From positions 1-14,752 of the forward strand of contig JAZUQQ010000016.1 of NCBI GenBank assembly GCA_045605765.1: 14,752 nucleotides of DNA. Direction: 5' to 3'. This DNA is from SIG672 sp045605765. Lineage in GTDB: Bacteria; Bacillota; Clostridia; Oscillospirales; CAG-272. A model generated the notes under the pieces. It was not told the DNA's origin and ran no database searches. It worked only from the letters and a program-made list of their open reading frames with translations. Below are positions 1-8,200 of the stretch, piece after piece (within the stretch, counting starts at the first letter, position 1; each line of letters begins with the position of its first letter). The translations under genes were made by a program, and so were the position numbers.

Positions 1-2296
1 CACTAGGGTTCCAGCTTGTAATATCATTTGTTTTTTTGTAATAAACTCTGTCGCCTCCCGGAGCACCAAGGTATTCGTACACCATAAAGAACTCGCCGTT
101 GCCCATCTTTGTCATAACGAACATTCCGGGGCGGTCCGTTGGGTCGCTGAATGTGCAAACGTCAACTATATTGCTCCAAGTAATACCGTCGCTTGAACGT
201 TTGTAAACAATCTTTTGGTCGTGCGCGGGATCCGAATCGTCTGAGTAGAAGCAGTAGAGATATCCGTCTTCGTACCAAGTGAAGGGTTCCCAAACTCCTG
301 ACTGCGCCGGCCACCCGGGAACAGCGTTTTTTGAACAGCCGCCGTTTGCGATCTTGACAGTCTGTGTCCAAGTTTTTCCACAGTCTGTGCTGTACCAGAT
401 CCAGATCTCAGAGCGGACCGAATAATTTATAGATCCGCTTGCATATACGAGAGTTCCGGCAGGATAAATGCCGAGCTGTGCGGGAAGCTCATATAGGTGT
501 GCCATCTGTCCCGGGCGGAGACCATCGGCGATTCCCGCACTACTTTGCTCGATAGGCATGGAAAGGAAGGTCCAGGTCTTTCCGCCGTCTGTACTTTCCA
601 TAAAGCAAGCGTTTGTATCCAACTTGTTTGCGCCGAGACAGAAATGAGCGATGAGTTTGCCGTTATCTTGGGGATTTTTCTGATATTTAAGTTCTATTAT
701 CGAGGGGTAATGAACAGAAGATATTTTTCCTGTCTCTGTGGTACTTTTTTCACTTGACAGCAGGGTGACGGGACCGTGGATCTCTACGTTTACACCGTTT
801 TTAATAGTATCGGTAAAGTAAAAGTCGTAATTTTTAACGTATCCTCCGACTTTACCGGTGGGGCAGTAAGCCGAGCGGACGATCATTCCGTGCTGTGTTC
901 CGAAAGTGGGGTATTTATTTCCCACAATCTCAATAGCTTTAACCCCGTTAACGTAGGCAGTTACGTTGCCTGCCTCGGTAAAGGTGATCTTAATTACGAC
1001 ATCGCTTCCGTTAAGGTGGTATTTTGCCGCATTTTCGGGCGTGTCGTTGAGCGCTACGGTTATCTTATTCCGACCCTTGTACGACGAAGTGTCGTCGTTA
1101 TCATAATAGAATTCAAGTTTAGCATCGCCTGTTTGCGCATCGACCAAAAGGGATATCACGCTGTAATAGATTCCGGTCATGCTTGTGGGATTAGATGTGG
1201 AGTCGGTTGATTTTTCCATTCCCGAGCCGCCAAAGAAGATACCGACATTTCCATTTGGGCTGACAGTTGCGGTAATAGTTCCTTCAACAAGGGCACTATC
1301 ATTAATTGCGGGCCAGTCGTATGTGACGTTTTTTTGAGAGGATGTCCAATACATCAATCGGGAATTATCGGTGTAGACCAGTCCTGTGCCGCGCTTGACC
1401 GTCCAGCTTTTGTTGCCGTTTAACGTCGTTTTGTTAGCGGGCGGGTCGACAAAAGAGGGAATATAGTTTTTATTTTCTTCTTTTGGAGGGGTGTCGTCAC
1501 CTGTGTTGTCATCACCTGTGTTGTCGTTGCCTGTGTTGTCATCACCTGTGGTGTCGTCGCCTGTGGTGTCGTCACCGGAGTTATCGTCACCTGTGTTTTC
1601 GTTGCCGTTGGTGTCATCACCTGTGTTGTCGTCACCTGTGTTATCATCACCGGAGTTATCGTCACCTGTGTTTTCGTTGCCGTTGGTGTCGTCACCGGTG
1701 TTGTCGTCACCGGAGTTATCGTCACCTGTGTTGTCGTCACCTGTGTTGTCATCACCTGTGGTGTCGTCACCTGTGGTGTCGTCACCGGTATTGTCATCAC
1801 CTGTGTTGTCGTCACCTGTGGTGTCGTCGCCTGTGGTGTCGTCGCCTGTGGTGTCGTCACCTGTGTTGTCATCACCTGTGGTGTCGTCGCCTGTGGTGTC
1901 GTCACCTGTGGTGTCGTCACCGGAGTTATCATCACCTGTGGTGTCGTCACCGGTGTTGTCGTCACCGGAGTTATCGTTACCTGTGGTGTCGTCACCGGTA
2001 TTGTCGTCACCTGTGTTGTCATCACCTGTGTTGTCGTTGACTGTGTTATCGTTGCCTGTGTTGTCGTCGCCTGTGGTGTCGTCGCCTGTGGTGTCGTCAC
2101 CTGTGTTGTCGTCACCGGTGTTGTCGTTGCCTGTGTTATCATCACCGGAGTTATCGTCACCTGTGGGGATGTCGGGTGTAGAGTCGTCCAAAGCGCCGTT
2201 GTTGTCTGTGTTTTCGTTACCGTCACTCGGTTTATGGCAGGCGACAATAGAAAAAATAAGTGTGAGTGTCAGAAAAAGGGCGATTATTTTTTTCAT
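1..2296 (-). CDS. Secreted lipoprotein with acidic pentapeptide repeats, A domain and Asp-box (sialidase-like) propeller; 3' end beyond the window
   Basis: The frame is open from an ATG at 2294-2296 to the left edge, giving at least 765 residues with no stop. A good AAGGAG (2304-2309) lies 7 nt before the ATG. Residues 1-20 form a lipoprotein signal (MKK, hydrophobic core, IVAC lipobox, Cys20), so the protein should be lipid-anchored outside the membrane. Residues 46-269 are a GDDNT/GDDTT-type repeat. Residues about 290-490 form a beta-rich domain (motifs EGTITA, GIFFGG, VALNDTPENA, AYVNGV, FGTQHGMIVRS, GGYVKN) shared with the protein encoded at 4377-5210. From about residue 515 the sequence looks like a BNR/sialidase-superfamily propeller with three Asp boxes: STDGGKTW, STDCGKTW and SSDGITW. 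Such propellers occur in glycosidases and carbohydrate-binding proteins; substrate and catalytic activity are not shown. It starts 30 bp after proB, with no terminator between them, so co-transcription is likely. Confidence 0.87.
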   Translation of the reverse strand, partial: MKKIIALFLTLTLIFSIVACHKPSDGNENTDNNGALDDSTPDIPTGDDNSGDDNTGNDNTGDDNTGDDTTGDDTTGDDNTGNDNTVNDNTGDDNTGDDNTGDDTTGNDNSGDDNTGDDTTGDDNSGDDTTGDDTTGDDTTGDDNTGDDTTGDDTTGDDTTGDDNTGDDNTGDDTTGDDTTGDDNTGDDNTGDDNSGDDNTGDDTNGNENTGDDNSGDDNTGDDNTGDDTNGNENTGDDNSGDDTTGDDTTGDDNTGNDNTGDDNTGDDTPPKEENKNYIPSFVDPPANKTTLNGNKSWTVKRGTGLVYTDNSRLMYWTSSQKNVTYDWPAINDSALVEGTITATVSPNGNVGIFFGGSGMEKSTDSTSNPTSMTGIYYSVISLLVDAQTGDAKLEFYYDNDDTSSYKGRNKITVALNDTPENAAKYHLNGSDVVIKITFTEAGNVTAYVNGVKAIEIVGNKYPTFGTQHGMIVRSAYCPTGKVGGYVKNYDFYFTDTIKNGVNVEIHGPVTLLSSEKSTTETGKISSVHYPSIIELKYQKNPQDNGKLIAHFCLGANKLDTNACFMESTDGGKTWTFLSMPIEQSSAGIADGLRPGQMAHLYELPAQLGIYPAGTLVYASGSINYSVRSEIWIWYSTDCGKTWTQTVKIANGGCSKNAVPGWPAQSGVWEPFTWYEDGYLYCFYSDDSDPAHDQKIVYKRSSDGITWSNIVDVCTFSDPTDRPGMFVMTKMGNGEFFMVYEYLGAPGGDRVYYKKTNDITSWNPS
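1490..2161 (-). repeat. 15-bp tandem repeat, about 45 units, coding an acidic pentapeptide
   Basis: About 672 bp of head-to-tail 15-bp units encode GDDNT, GDDTT, GNDNT and GDDNS variants (residues 46-269 of the lipoprotein). Both arms keep the 15-bp register exactly, so every length change preserves the reading frame. There is a higher-order duplication: the block starting CGGAGTTATC with TTTTCGTTGCCGTTGG recurs at 1576 and 1651, exactly 75 bp (five units) apart. The segment probably acts as an extended, negatively charged spacer that carries the domains away from the membrane through the cell wall; this role is inferred. Confidence 0.95.
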
Positions 2297-2326
2297 ACGA
2301 GATCTCCTTATTTTAAAAGTATAAAA

Positions 2327-3091
2327 TTATTTTGAAATAAATCTTGTTCCGATGCTCTTTCCCTCGGCAATATCGTAAAGAAGCTCGGGTCTTCCGCCAT
2401 TTGCAATTACCATATCTACCCCGTTTTTCATACAGTTGTCTGCCGCGCGGAGCTTGGTGGTCATTCCGCCTGTTGAAAGCTCGCTTCCTTTTCCTCCTGC
2501 GAGCGCAAGAATGTTGGGAGTTATCGCGCGAACCTCGCTTATCAGCTTTGCCGAAGGATCGGTGTGCGGATCTGCGGTGTAAAGTCCGTCAATGTCCGAA
2601 AGGAGCACGAGCAGATCTGCCGAAACGCTGACAGCCGTCATCGCGGCAAGCGTGTCATTATCACCTATAACTATTTCGTCGGTAGCGATAGAGTCGTTCT
2701 CATTTATGATCGGAATAGTGCGGAGCTCGAGAAGTCTTCCGAGAGTGTTGTGGAAGTTTTCGCGTCTGCTTTCGCTTTCAATATCGGCGGCAGTAAGAAG
2801 GATCTGCGCGACTGTGTGATGATATTCGGAAAAAAGCTTGTCGTAGGTGTACATAAGCTCACACTGACCGACAGCAGCTGCTGCCTGCTTGGTCGGGATA
2901 TCCTTTGGACGTTCGGAAAGCGAAAGCTTACCGACACCCATACCGATAGCGCCCGAAGAGACGAGAATTATCTCGTGTCCCGAATTTTTGAGATCGCTCA
3001 GTACTCTGCAAAGATTTTCTACCATTCTTATATTTTGTGCGCCCGTCGGATGGGTCAGGGTAGATGTTCCGACTTTTATAACCATTCTCAT
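2327..3091 (-). CDS. proB: Glutamate 5-kinase, short form without PUA domain
   Basis: The enzyme phosphorylates L-glutamate to glutamyl 5-phosphate, the first step of proline synthesis, in the cytoplasm. The 254 residues cover the whole amino-acid-kinase fold. Visible motifs are VIKVGTSTLT at the N-terminus, SSGAIGMG, the glutamate-binding NENDSIATDEI with GDNDTLAA, LLSDIDGLYTADP, and the nucleotide-site region STGGMTTKLRAA. E. coli ProB is about 367 residues because of a C-terminal PUA domain. That domain is absent here, as in many Gram-positive homologues. The ATG at 3089-3091 has GGGAA upstream; Met3 is a possible alternative. No proA or proC is in the window, which is unusual because proB and proA are often adjacent. 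The next gene in the same direction is the surface lipoprotein. Confidence 0.95.
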   Translation of the reverse strand: MRMVIKVGTSTLTHPTGAQNIRMVENLCRVLSDLKNSGHEIILVSSGAIGMGVGKLSLSERPKDIPTKQAAAAVGQCELMYTYDKLFSEYHHTVAQILLTAADIESESRRENFHNTLGRLLELRTIPIINENDSIATDEIVIGDNDTLAAMTAVSVSADLLVLLSDIDGLYTADPHTDPSAKLISEVRAITPNILALAGGKGSELSTGGMTTKLRAADNCMKNGVDMVIANGGRPELLYDIAEGKSIGTRFISK

Positions 3092-3131
3092 AGAAATTTC
3101 CCTTTTTTACAAAATTGTAATTTGTTTTAAT

Positions 3132-3160
3132 ATTTTATCATACTTTTTTATGATAGTCAA
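3132..3160 (-). promoter_or_regulatory. Sigma-A type promoter of proB with an embedded inverted repeat
   Basis: Reading the minus strand, TTGACT (3155-3160) and TAAAAT (3132-3137) are separated by 17 bp, and transcription would start about 34 nt before the proB ATG. A perfect 7-bp inverted repeat, TATCATA (3136-3142) and TATGATA (3149-3155), fills most of the spacer and could be an operator. No equally good promoter could be picked for the divergent gene at 3175 in the same 83-bp gap. Confidence 0.65.
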
Positions 3161-3174
3161 GGATTTAACGTAAA

Positions 3175-3915
3175 ATGAAACAATCAAACAGTCTTTTTAT
3201 TTTAGGTGAAGTTTTTGAAAGTGCGCGAGAAAACTTTCTTCAAAAAACTGTCTCGCAAAAAATGATAGCAATATCAGCAACGATTGAGGACGGAAAGATA
3301 AGGCTCGACCGCACGTATACCGATGCTCTGCTCGCATCGGGTGCCATTCCGATGATATTTGCGCCGACCTTTGATAGAGATAAAATAAAATTACTTGTTG
3401 ATCGCTTTGACGGGCTTCTTCTTGCGGGAGGAGGCGATATTTTGCCTTCTCGGTACGGAGATTCCTTTTGCCACTCCGAAAATTCGATCTGCGAGGAGCG
3501 TGACGAATTTGAATTTTTGGTTTTTGACGAATTTTATAGGACGAAAAAACCGATACTCGGTATCTGTCGGGGGATGCAGGTTATAAACGTGGCACTCGGC
3601 GGAACGCTTTTTCAAAATATCAGCGGACACATGAGGACCGCTCACGAGGTGTCGCTTGGTGGATATCTTGCAGAAATATCGGGCAAAAACAGCGTCGTCA
3701 CAAACAGTTTTCATCGTCAGGCTGTAAAAAAGCTTGGGGAAGGACTGGAAGCTCTTGCTGTTTGCGAGGATAATATTATTGAAGCTGTCGGAGAGCGCGG
3801 TTGCCGTTATCTTCTAGGTGTGCAGTTTCACCCTGAAAAGAGCTTTGCCGAGGACAAATTTTCAAGGAAGATAATAGAGGATTTCGTTAAATCCTGTGAA
3901 AAAAACAAAAGATAA
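3175..3915 (+). CDS. Class I glutamine amidotransferase-like hydrolase (peptidase C26, PuuD-like)
   Basis: This 246-residue protein belongs to the C26 gamma-glutamyl hydrolase family, cytoplasmic enzymes that cleave gamma-glutamyl amide bonds. The best-known relative is PuuD (gamma-glutamyl-GABA hydrolase). Seen in the sequence are LLLAGGGDI, the nucleophile elbow GICRGMQ with Cys131, the family motif TNSFHRQ around residue 177, and GVQFHPE with His219 and Glu221 completing the triad. The family core begins at about residue 30 (MIAISATIEDG), so the first 29 residues are an extension. The start at 3175 is kept because AAGGAT (3159-3164) precedes it, whereas Met30 has no visible binding site. 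It diverges from proB. Both gene products handle glutamyl compounds, but a shared pathway is only a guess. The substrate is unknown. Confidence 0.85.
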   Translation: MKQSNSLFILGEVFESARENFLQKTVSQKMIAISATIEDGKIRLDRTYTDALLASGAIPMIFAPTFDRDKIKLLVDRFDGLLLAGGGDILPSRYGDSFCHSENSICEERDEFEFLVFDEFYRTKKPILGICRGMQVINVALGGTLFQNISGHMRTAHEVSLGGYLAEISGKNSVVTNSFHRQAVKKLGEGLEALAVCEDNIIEAVGERGCRYLLGVQFHPEKSFAEDKFSRKIIEDFVKSCEKNKR

Positions 3916-3918
3916 CAT

Positions 3919-3947
3919 AAAAGGCGCTTCGGAGCGAAGCGCCTTTT
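3919..3947. terminator. Bidirectional intrinsic terminator
   Basis: GGCGCTTCG (3923-3931) and CGAAGCGCC (3935-3943) form a 9-bp GC-rich stem around a 3-nt loop, flanked by AAAA and TTTT so that it can work on both strands. It closes the C26 hydrolase gene and, on the other strand, lies just past the stop of the remnant at 3957. Confidence 0.85.
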
Positions 3948-3956
3948 GCCTTGTTA

Positions 3957-4224
3957 TCAATAAATTGAGAAGCTTGCGAACTGGATTCTTCGTTTTCCCG
4001 TTTCGGGAATATTTGTGGTATTGACATAGTATATCATTCTACCGTCAGAACCCGATACAAACGAGGGACTGTATCCGATTCTTGAATTATTACCGTCCGT
4101 GCCTGTGGTATAGGGAAGCGGATTTGTCATGGTCGTTCGAGCATCACCGCTGCTCGTCTTTGTCATAACGAACATTCCGAGGCGGTCTTTAGGTTCTTGA
4201 AAATTACATACGTCAACGAGAAGA
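3957..4224 (-). pseudogene. Decayed 3' remnant of a second Asp-box propeller gene, paralogue of the lipoprotein gene at 1-2296
   Basis: The minus strand reads LLVDVCNFQEPKDRLGMFVMTK and continues about 66 codons to a stop at 3957-3959. The first part matches the lipoprotein's IVDVCTFSDPTDRPGMFVMTK closely. The DNA shows it too: TTTGTCATAACGAACATTCC occurs at both 110-129 and 4159-4178. Upstream of about 4224 the similarity stops, and no start codon with a ribosome binding site or signal peptide is present. After MFVMTK the remnant reaches YSPSFVSGSDG within about 27 residues. The intact copy is already past 35 residues at the window edge without that motif, so the remnant probably also carries an internal deletion. 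It faces the A-domain gene at 4377. A translated short peptide from Met at 4175 cannot be excluded but is unlikely. Confidence 0.75.
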
Positions 4225-4288
4225 TCGTGACAAAATATACAAAAACTATTATAAAAACGACATAAACTACTATTATGTAAAATGTATA

Positions 4289-4317
4289 TTGCATTTTGAC
4301 AAAAACGTTGATATAAT
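4289..4317 (+). promoter_or_regulatory. Sigma-A type promoter for the A-domain surface protein
   Basis: TTGCAT (4289-4294) and a perfect TATAAT (4312-4317) are 17 bp apart, followed by a 5' leader of roughly 50 nt before the ATG at 4377. Confidence 0.7.
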
Positions 4318-4360
4318 TCGATTGAATGATATGCAAGATATCCAAAACTTATTTTTATTT

Positions 4361-4367
4361 AAAGGAG
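4361..4367 (+). promoter_or_regulatory. Ribosome binding site that fixes the start at 4377
   Basis: AAAGGAG lies 9 nt before the ATG at 4377. The upstream in-frame ATG at 4326 has no such site and would put 17 polar residues in front of the signal peptide. Confidence 0.85.
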
Positions 4368-4376
4368 AAAAATCAA

Positions 4377-5210
4377 ATGAAAAAACTTTTATCTATCATT
4401 CTTGCACTTTCTTTTATCCTGTGCGCGGGCGCACTTTCGTCTTTCGCGGCAACCACCAAGCTTTGGCAAGCCAACACCGGCTGGAACGTAGTACGTGGAG
4501 AAGGCATGGTGTGGTATGATGATGCCAGAGACGTCGATTTTTATTGGAAGGCTGACGCAAACGGAAAGACCTGGGACTGGCCGGTCTTTCGCAACGACAC
4601 TATGGAAGAGGGAACGATCACCGCTAAGATCAGCGCGTCAGGAAACATCGGAATTTTCTTCGGTGCTCTTGGCATAGAAAACGTATCGGATGCCGGCGGA
4701 AAGAACTTGACGACTGCGGTCGATACCAGATACAGCTGGATTGCTCTTGAGGTTGCCCCCGACACAGGCGCTGCGGTTCTCAAATTCTATCACGATGACG
4801 ATACGGCTGCCGGAGTTCCGCTTGCAGATAATATCCTTGCTACCGTTGCTCTTAACGACACGCCCGAAAATGCGACTAAGTACGGCATTGACGGAAGCAG
4901 CGACGTTGAACTCAAGGTTGAATTCACCATGGCGGGCAAGGTTGTAGCCTACGTTAACGGAGTTGAGACGATAACAAAAGAAGGCGTTACCCTTTTCGGA
5001 ACCCAGTACGGAATGATCATTCGAAGCAATACCACATACGGCACCGCGAAAGCGAACACGGAGGTTGGTTATGTTAAGAACTTCAACAACGGAACTTCCG
5101 CACCCGATACCGGCGACTTTACTAACGTTTACGTTATAGCATCTACTGTAATCCTTGCAGCGACCTTCGCAGTTGTTTGCATCTCGCGCAAGAAGAGAAT
5201 TGCTGAGTAA
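4377..5210 (+). CDS. Secreted A-domain protein with C-terminal PDTGD sortase-like anchor
   Basis: This 277-residue extracellular protein has a Sec signal peptide (MKKLLSIILALSFILC followed by an Ala/Ser stretch to about residue 25). The A domain spans residues about 28-235. The C-terminal segment has SAPDTGD, a 20-residue hydrophobic stretch and SRKKR. That tail has the layout of an LPXTG-type cell-wall sorting signal with a variant motif, or else is a plain C-terminal membrane anchor. The A domain shares EGTITA, GIFFG, VALNDTPENA, AYVNGV, FGTQ-GMI-RS and GYVKN with the lipoprotein at 1-2296. The overall pattern suggests a concanavalin/LamG-like beta-sandwich, which often binds carbohydrate; the fold is inferred. 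No propeller follows the domain here. It has its own promoter and terminator and appears to be a single-gene unit. Confidence 0.85.
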   Translation: MKKLLSIILALSFILCAGALSSFAATTKLWQANTGWNVVRGEGMVWYDDARDVDFYWKADANGKTWDWPVFRNDTMEEGTITAKISASGNIGIFFGALGIENVSDAGGKNLTTAVDTRYSWIALEVAPDTGAAVLKFYHDDDTAAGVPLADNILATVALNDTPENATKYGIDGSSDVELKVEFTMAGKVVAYVNGVETITKEGVTLFGTQYGMIIRSNTTYGTAKANTEVGYVKNFNNGTSAPDTGDFTNVYVIASTVILAATFAVVCISRKKRIAE

Positions 5211-5242
5211 TTCTGAAAGTAATTCGAAACAAAAGTAAAATC

Positions 5243-5275
5243 AAAGCGCACTCGATTATTTCGAGTGCGCTTTTT
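5243..5275. terminator. Bidirectional intrinsic terminator between convergent genes
   Basis: AAAGCGCACTCGA (5243-5255) pairs with TCGAGTGCGCTTT (5261-5273) around a 5-nt loop and ends in TTTTT. An A-rich start makes it usable for the minus-strand gene that stops at 5281 as well. Confidence 0.88.
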
Positions 5276-5280
5276 ATGTA

Positions 5281-8200
5281 TTACTTGTTGTAATTGTGTC
5301 CGAGAATGTTTTCAAGCAGCCAGCTCTTTTCTTCTTCGCTCGCAGTAGCATAAAGCTTTTCTGCGTGAGCATAAAGACTAGTTTTCAGTCCGCGTCCGAC
5401 AAGACCGAATCCTTCTGTGTTTTCCGCGGTGTTTGTGAAGTAGAATGCGCGTCTTACGCCGTTGGCATCGTAATAAACGATGTATGCGCGCGCGGCGATC
5501 TCGGTCTTTGCGTTTTCAAGGGGAATGTTTGTAGCTAGCGTGGTAAATACGGTATAACTGCTTCCTGACATAAACTGATATACGCCGTAGTTGTGATATG
5601 CATCGACGACTATCGAATGTCCTTGATTGATATAACCCTTGTCGGTTGCGCTTCGAAGCTCGCCGCCGACCTTGTTTGCGAGTTGAACTACCATTCCGTA
5701 CTCAACGTTGCGCGAGCTGAGTGATCCGAGTTTATCGGCAAGTGCCGTACTGATATGACCGTAAAATCTGAGACCGCCGTCCTCGTTGCTTATGTTGACG
5801 TCTGCCTCAAATACGCCGAATGCGGGAAGATTCTTTCCTGCTGAGTGAACAGGATCGTTTTCGGCGGCGTTAACGATATAGTCTTCACTGCTAAGATCGA
5901 TCCAGCCTGCAAAAAATTCGGTATCCTTGGTTATTTCGGTGTTTTTATAGGCGTATTTCATATCAAGGTTTTTTGCGCCCTCTGCGCTTGTAAACCAACC
6001 GGCGAACAGACGGTTAGTCTGCGAGAGTGCCTTGAGTTTAGAAACGTAGATACGCTCACCTATGAGCACCGACGAGGGATATCCAAAGCTTGAAGGGAGC
6101 TCGATATTACCGTCGGTGTTATCGAGATCGTAGTACCAAGTGAGCTTATAAGCGTTTTTAAAACGGTATTTATAAGCCTTTACATTCGTGTTTTCGTCGT
6201 ACTTTTTCCAGTTACCTTTGTTGAAATCGGACTGAGTAGCGCAGTATTCAATGTCGTAGTCTGACAGCGAGACACCGTCTGGAATGTTCGATGCCGCTTG
6301 GCTCCATTCGCCGCCACTCGAGGCCTTTATGACCTCGACTACGTAGTCGCTGTATACCGAAACGCGGTTACCTTTCAGATCCTCTGCAAGCGAGGTTGCG
6401 CGGATGGTAGCATATCCGTCCTCGAAGCTACTGCTTGCCTTGACAGCGGTGACCACACCAGTAGTTTTATTTACCGAAACGAGGTGTTCTCCACTGACTA
6501 CCGACCATTCGACCGTTTTGTTGTGAGTGTCGTTGGGAAGGACCGTGTAGTCGATACCTGCTGCGGGAATGAATTCTCCGCCCGTCATAATAGTTATGGT
6601 GGGTCTATCGAACACGATCTGCTCGGGAAGAACGATAACCTTTACGATCGTGACCTCGTATGTCACCGAGAGACCCTGATATGTGATCGTAACCGTCTGC
6701 TTTCCGGGAGTCATAGAGGGTTCCTTTACCGAAAATCCGCTCGACAAAGGGCTCGACGAGGTGCCGTTCGTGTAATTAAGCTGTATTTGCAGACCCTCTG
6801 AGGAGAATTTTTCGTCCTCGTTAAAGACCACTCGGTTAGGCATCGCGACTATCTGAATACTCTTTATTTCGGACGAGAATTTTGCATAGTCGAGGCTTAT
6901 CCAACCCACGTAGCCCTTATAGGTCGTCTTGCCCCACCAGATATTCTCGGAAGCACCGTCAATCTTGACGGTTTCGGTTATATTTACAAGCGTTGCGTCG
7001 GGAATAGTGATAAGAGCCTTGGAACTCGTCGTGGGTTGTTCACGGAGTCTGAGCCCTACGTCTGATTCTATAAGATATTCACCCGTAGGATATACGACGT
7101 CAACCGAATTTTTATACGCGGTAGGCATCTTGTAGTAGTTGATACCCTTTGATTTGGTATAGTTGTAGAAAGTCGCCCAAGTCCAAGTTCTGGTATAGAC
7201 CTTACAGTCCTTGTTGTTTGTGTTACATTCGTAGGTGATAAATCCGGAAGCGTTTACCGAAATTACGAAGAGCGAGTGACCGTTAGTGCGGAAATGTCCG
7301 CCGGCACCGTATTCAAGCAATACGTCTTGAATGTCGCTTGCGGTGAACGACCCTGCTCCCCATCCGCCGCCGAGCGCGTTAACGAATTTTGATGGACTAG
7401 ACTTGTCCATATATCCGAAAACCCTCATCTGGCAATAGCGAGCAAATCCCATACACTGTGTTGACAGAAGGTCAACGGTTCTGCCCTTGATCTTTACCCA
7501 TCTCAGGCAGTTACAGGGAGAGGAGTTTGCAACGCAGTTTCCAAGGTTGTGACAGGTACAAGCTCTGCCATTTTTTGTGAAATACGAGGATCCTGCGGGG
7601 TATTCCGCGAAGGGGATGGTGACTCCGTTGACGCTTATTGAGCTCGTTGTAGAAAGGGTTGAGATTCCCGCATCGTCAGTCGTGTTTTCATGGAAAAGCG
7701 AAACGCTTTTGTCAGAAATATCGCACAAATAGGTTATGTATTTGCTGTTTTCTCCGAGTTCGTCGTCCTCATACTCGATTTCGTCCACATAGTAGGGATT
7801 TTCGGAGTAGAGAAGAACTGATGACTCGTCATGGAGCGTGAAAAATTCAGCGTTTTTAGGAGAGGCATCTTTGTCGCAGTCGTGAGAGTGTTCTTTTGCA
7901 CAGTCATAAGCGAGCGAGGAAAGGTCGATCACCTGCTTTGAGGATTTGCCCGATGCCAAAAGAAGCTTTCCGTCTGCCATATAGTAAACGCCGTCGCTGC
8001 TCATTGAGAAAGAGGTTACGAGCGAGCCTTCGAGACTGATGTTGTCCGAAAAATATCCGTTTGCGTGTGAAAGTCTTGAAACTATGAAGCTTTGGTTGAT
8101 TTCTCTCAGCACCCATAGTGAATCGCCGAAAACTGCGAGCAAGTGTGCGCCCGCCTTTTTGGACACGAGGCGTATTTCTTCGGGGCTTTCCTCCCATACG

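Noticed and set aside
497..1210. Plus-strand open frames of 86 and 144 codons
   Set aside because: They are antisense to the A domain and propeller of the lipoprotein, lack binding sites and show no family motifs.
1490..2161. CRISPR array
   Set aside because: Units are contiguous, 15 bp long and coding, with no unique spacers of regular length.
1420..2324. Long open frames on both strands over the repeat (Ser-Pro-Val-Leu, Thr-Thr-Gln-Val and Cys-His-rich proteins)
   Set aside because: A 15-bp repeat without stops is open in several frames at once. Only the minus frame starting at 2296 has a ribosome binding site and a lipoprotein signal, and continues into recognisable domains.
2564..3130. 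Plus-strand 188-codon open frame
   Set aside because: It is antisense to proB, whose protein motifs are complete.
4296..4301. TTGACA as -35 box for the gene at 4377
   Set aside because: It is only 10 bp from TATAAT (4312-4317); TTGCAT at 4289 gives the proper 17 bp.
4163..4345. Minus-strand 60-codon hydrophobic open frame
   Set aside because: It arises from AT-rich sequence overlapping the plus-strand promoter at 4289 and the remnant in another frame. The downstream similarity to the propeller is in a different frame.
4326..4376. Upstream ATG at 4326 as start of the A-domain protein
   Set aside because: It has no ribosome binding site and would bury the signal peptide; the ATG at 4377 has AAAGGAG at 9 nt.
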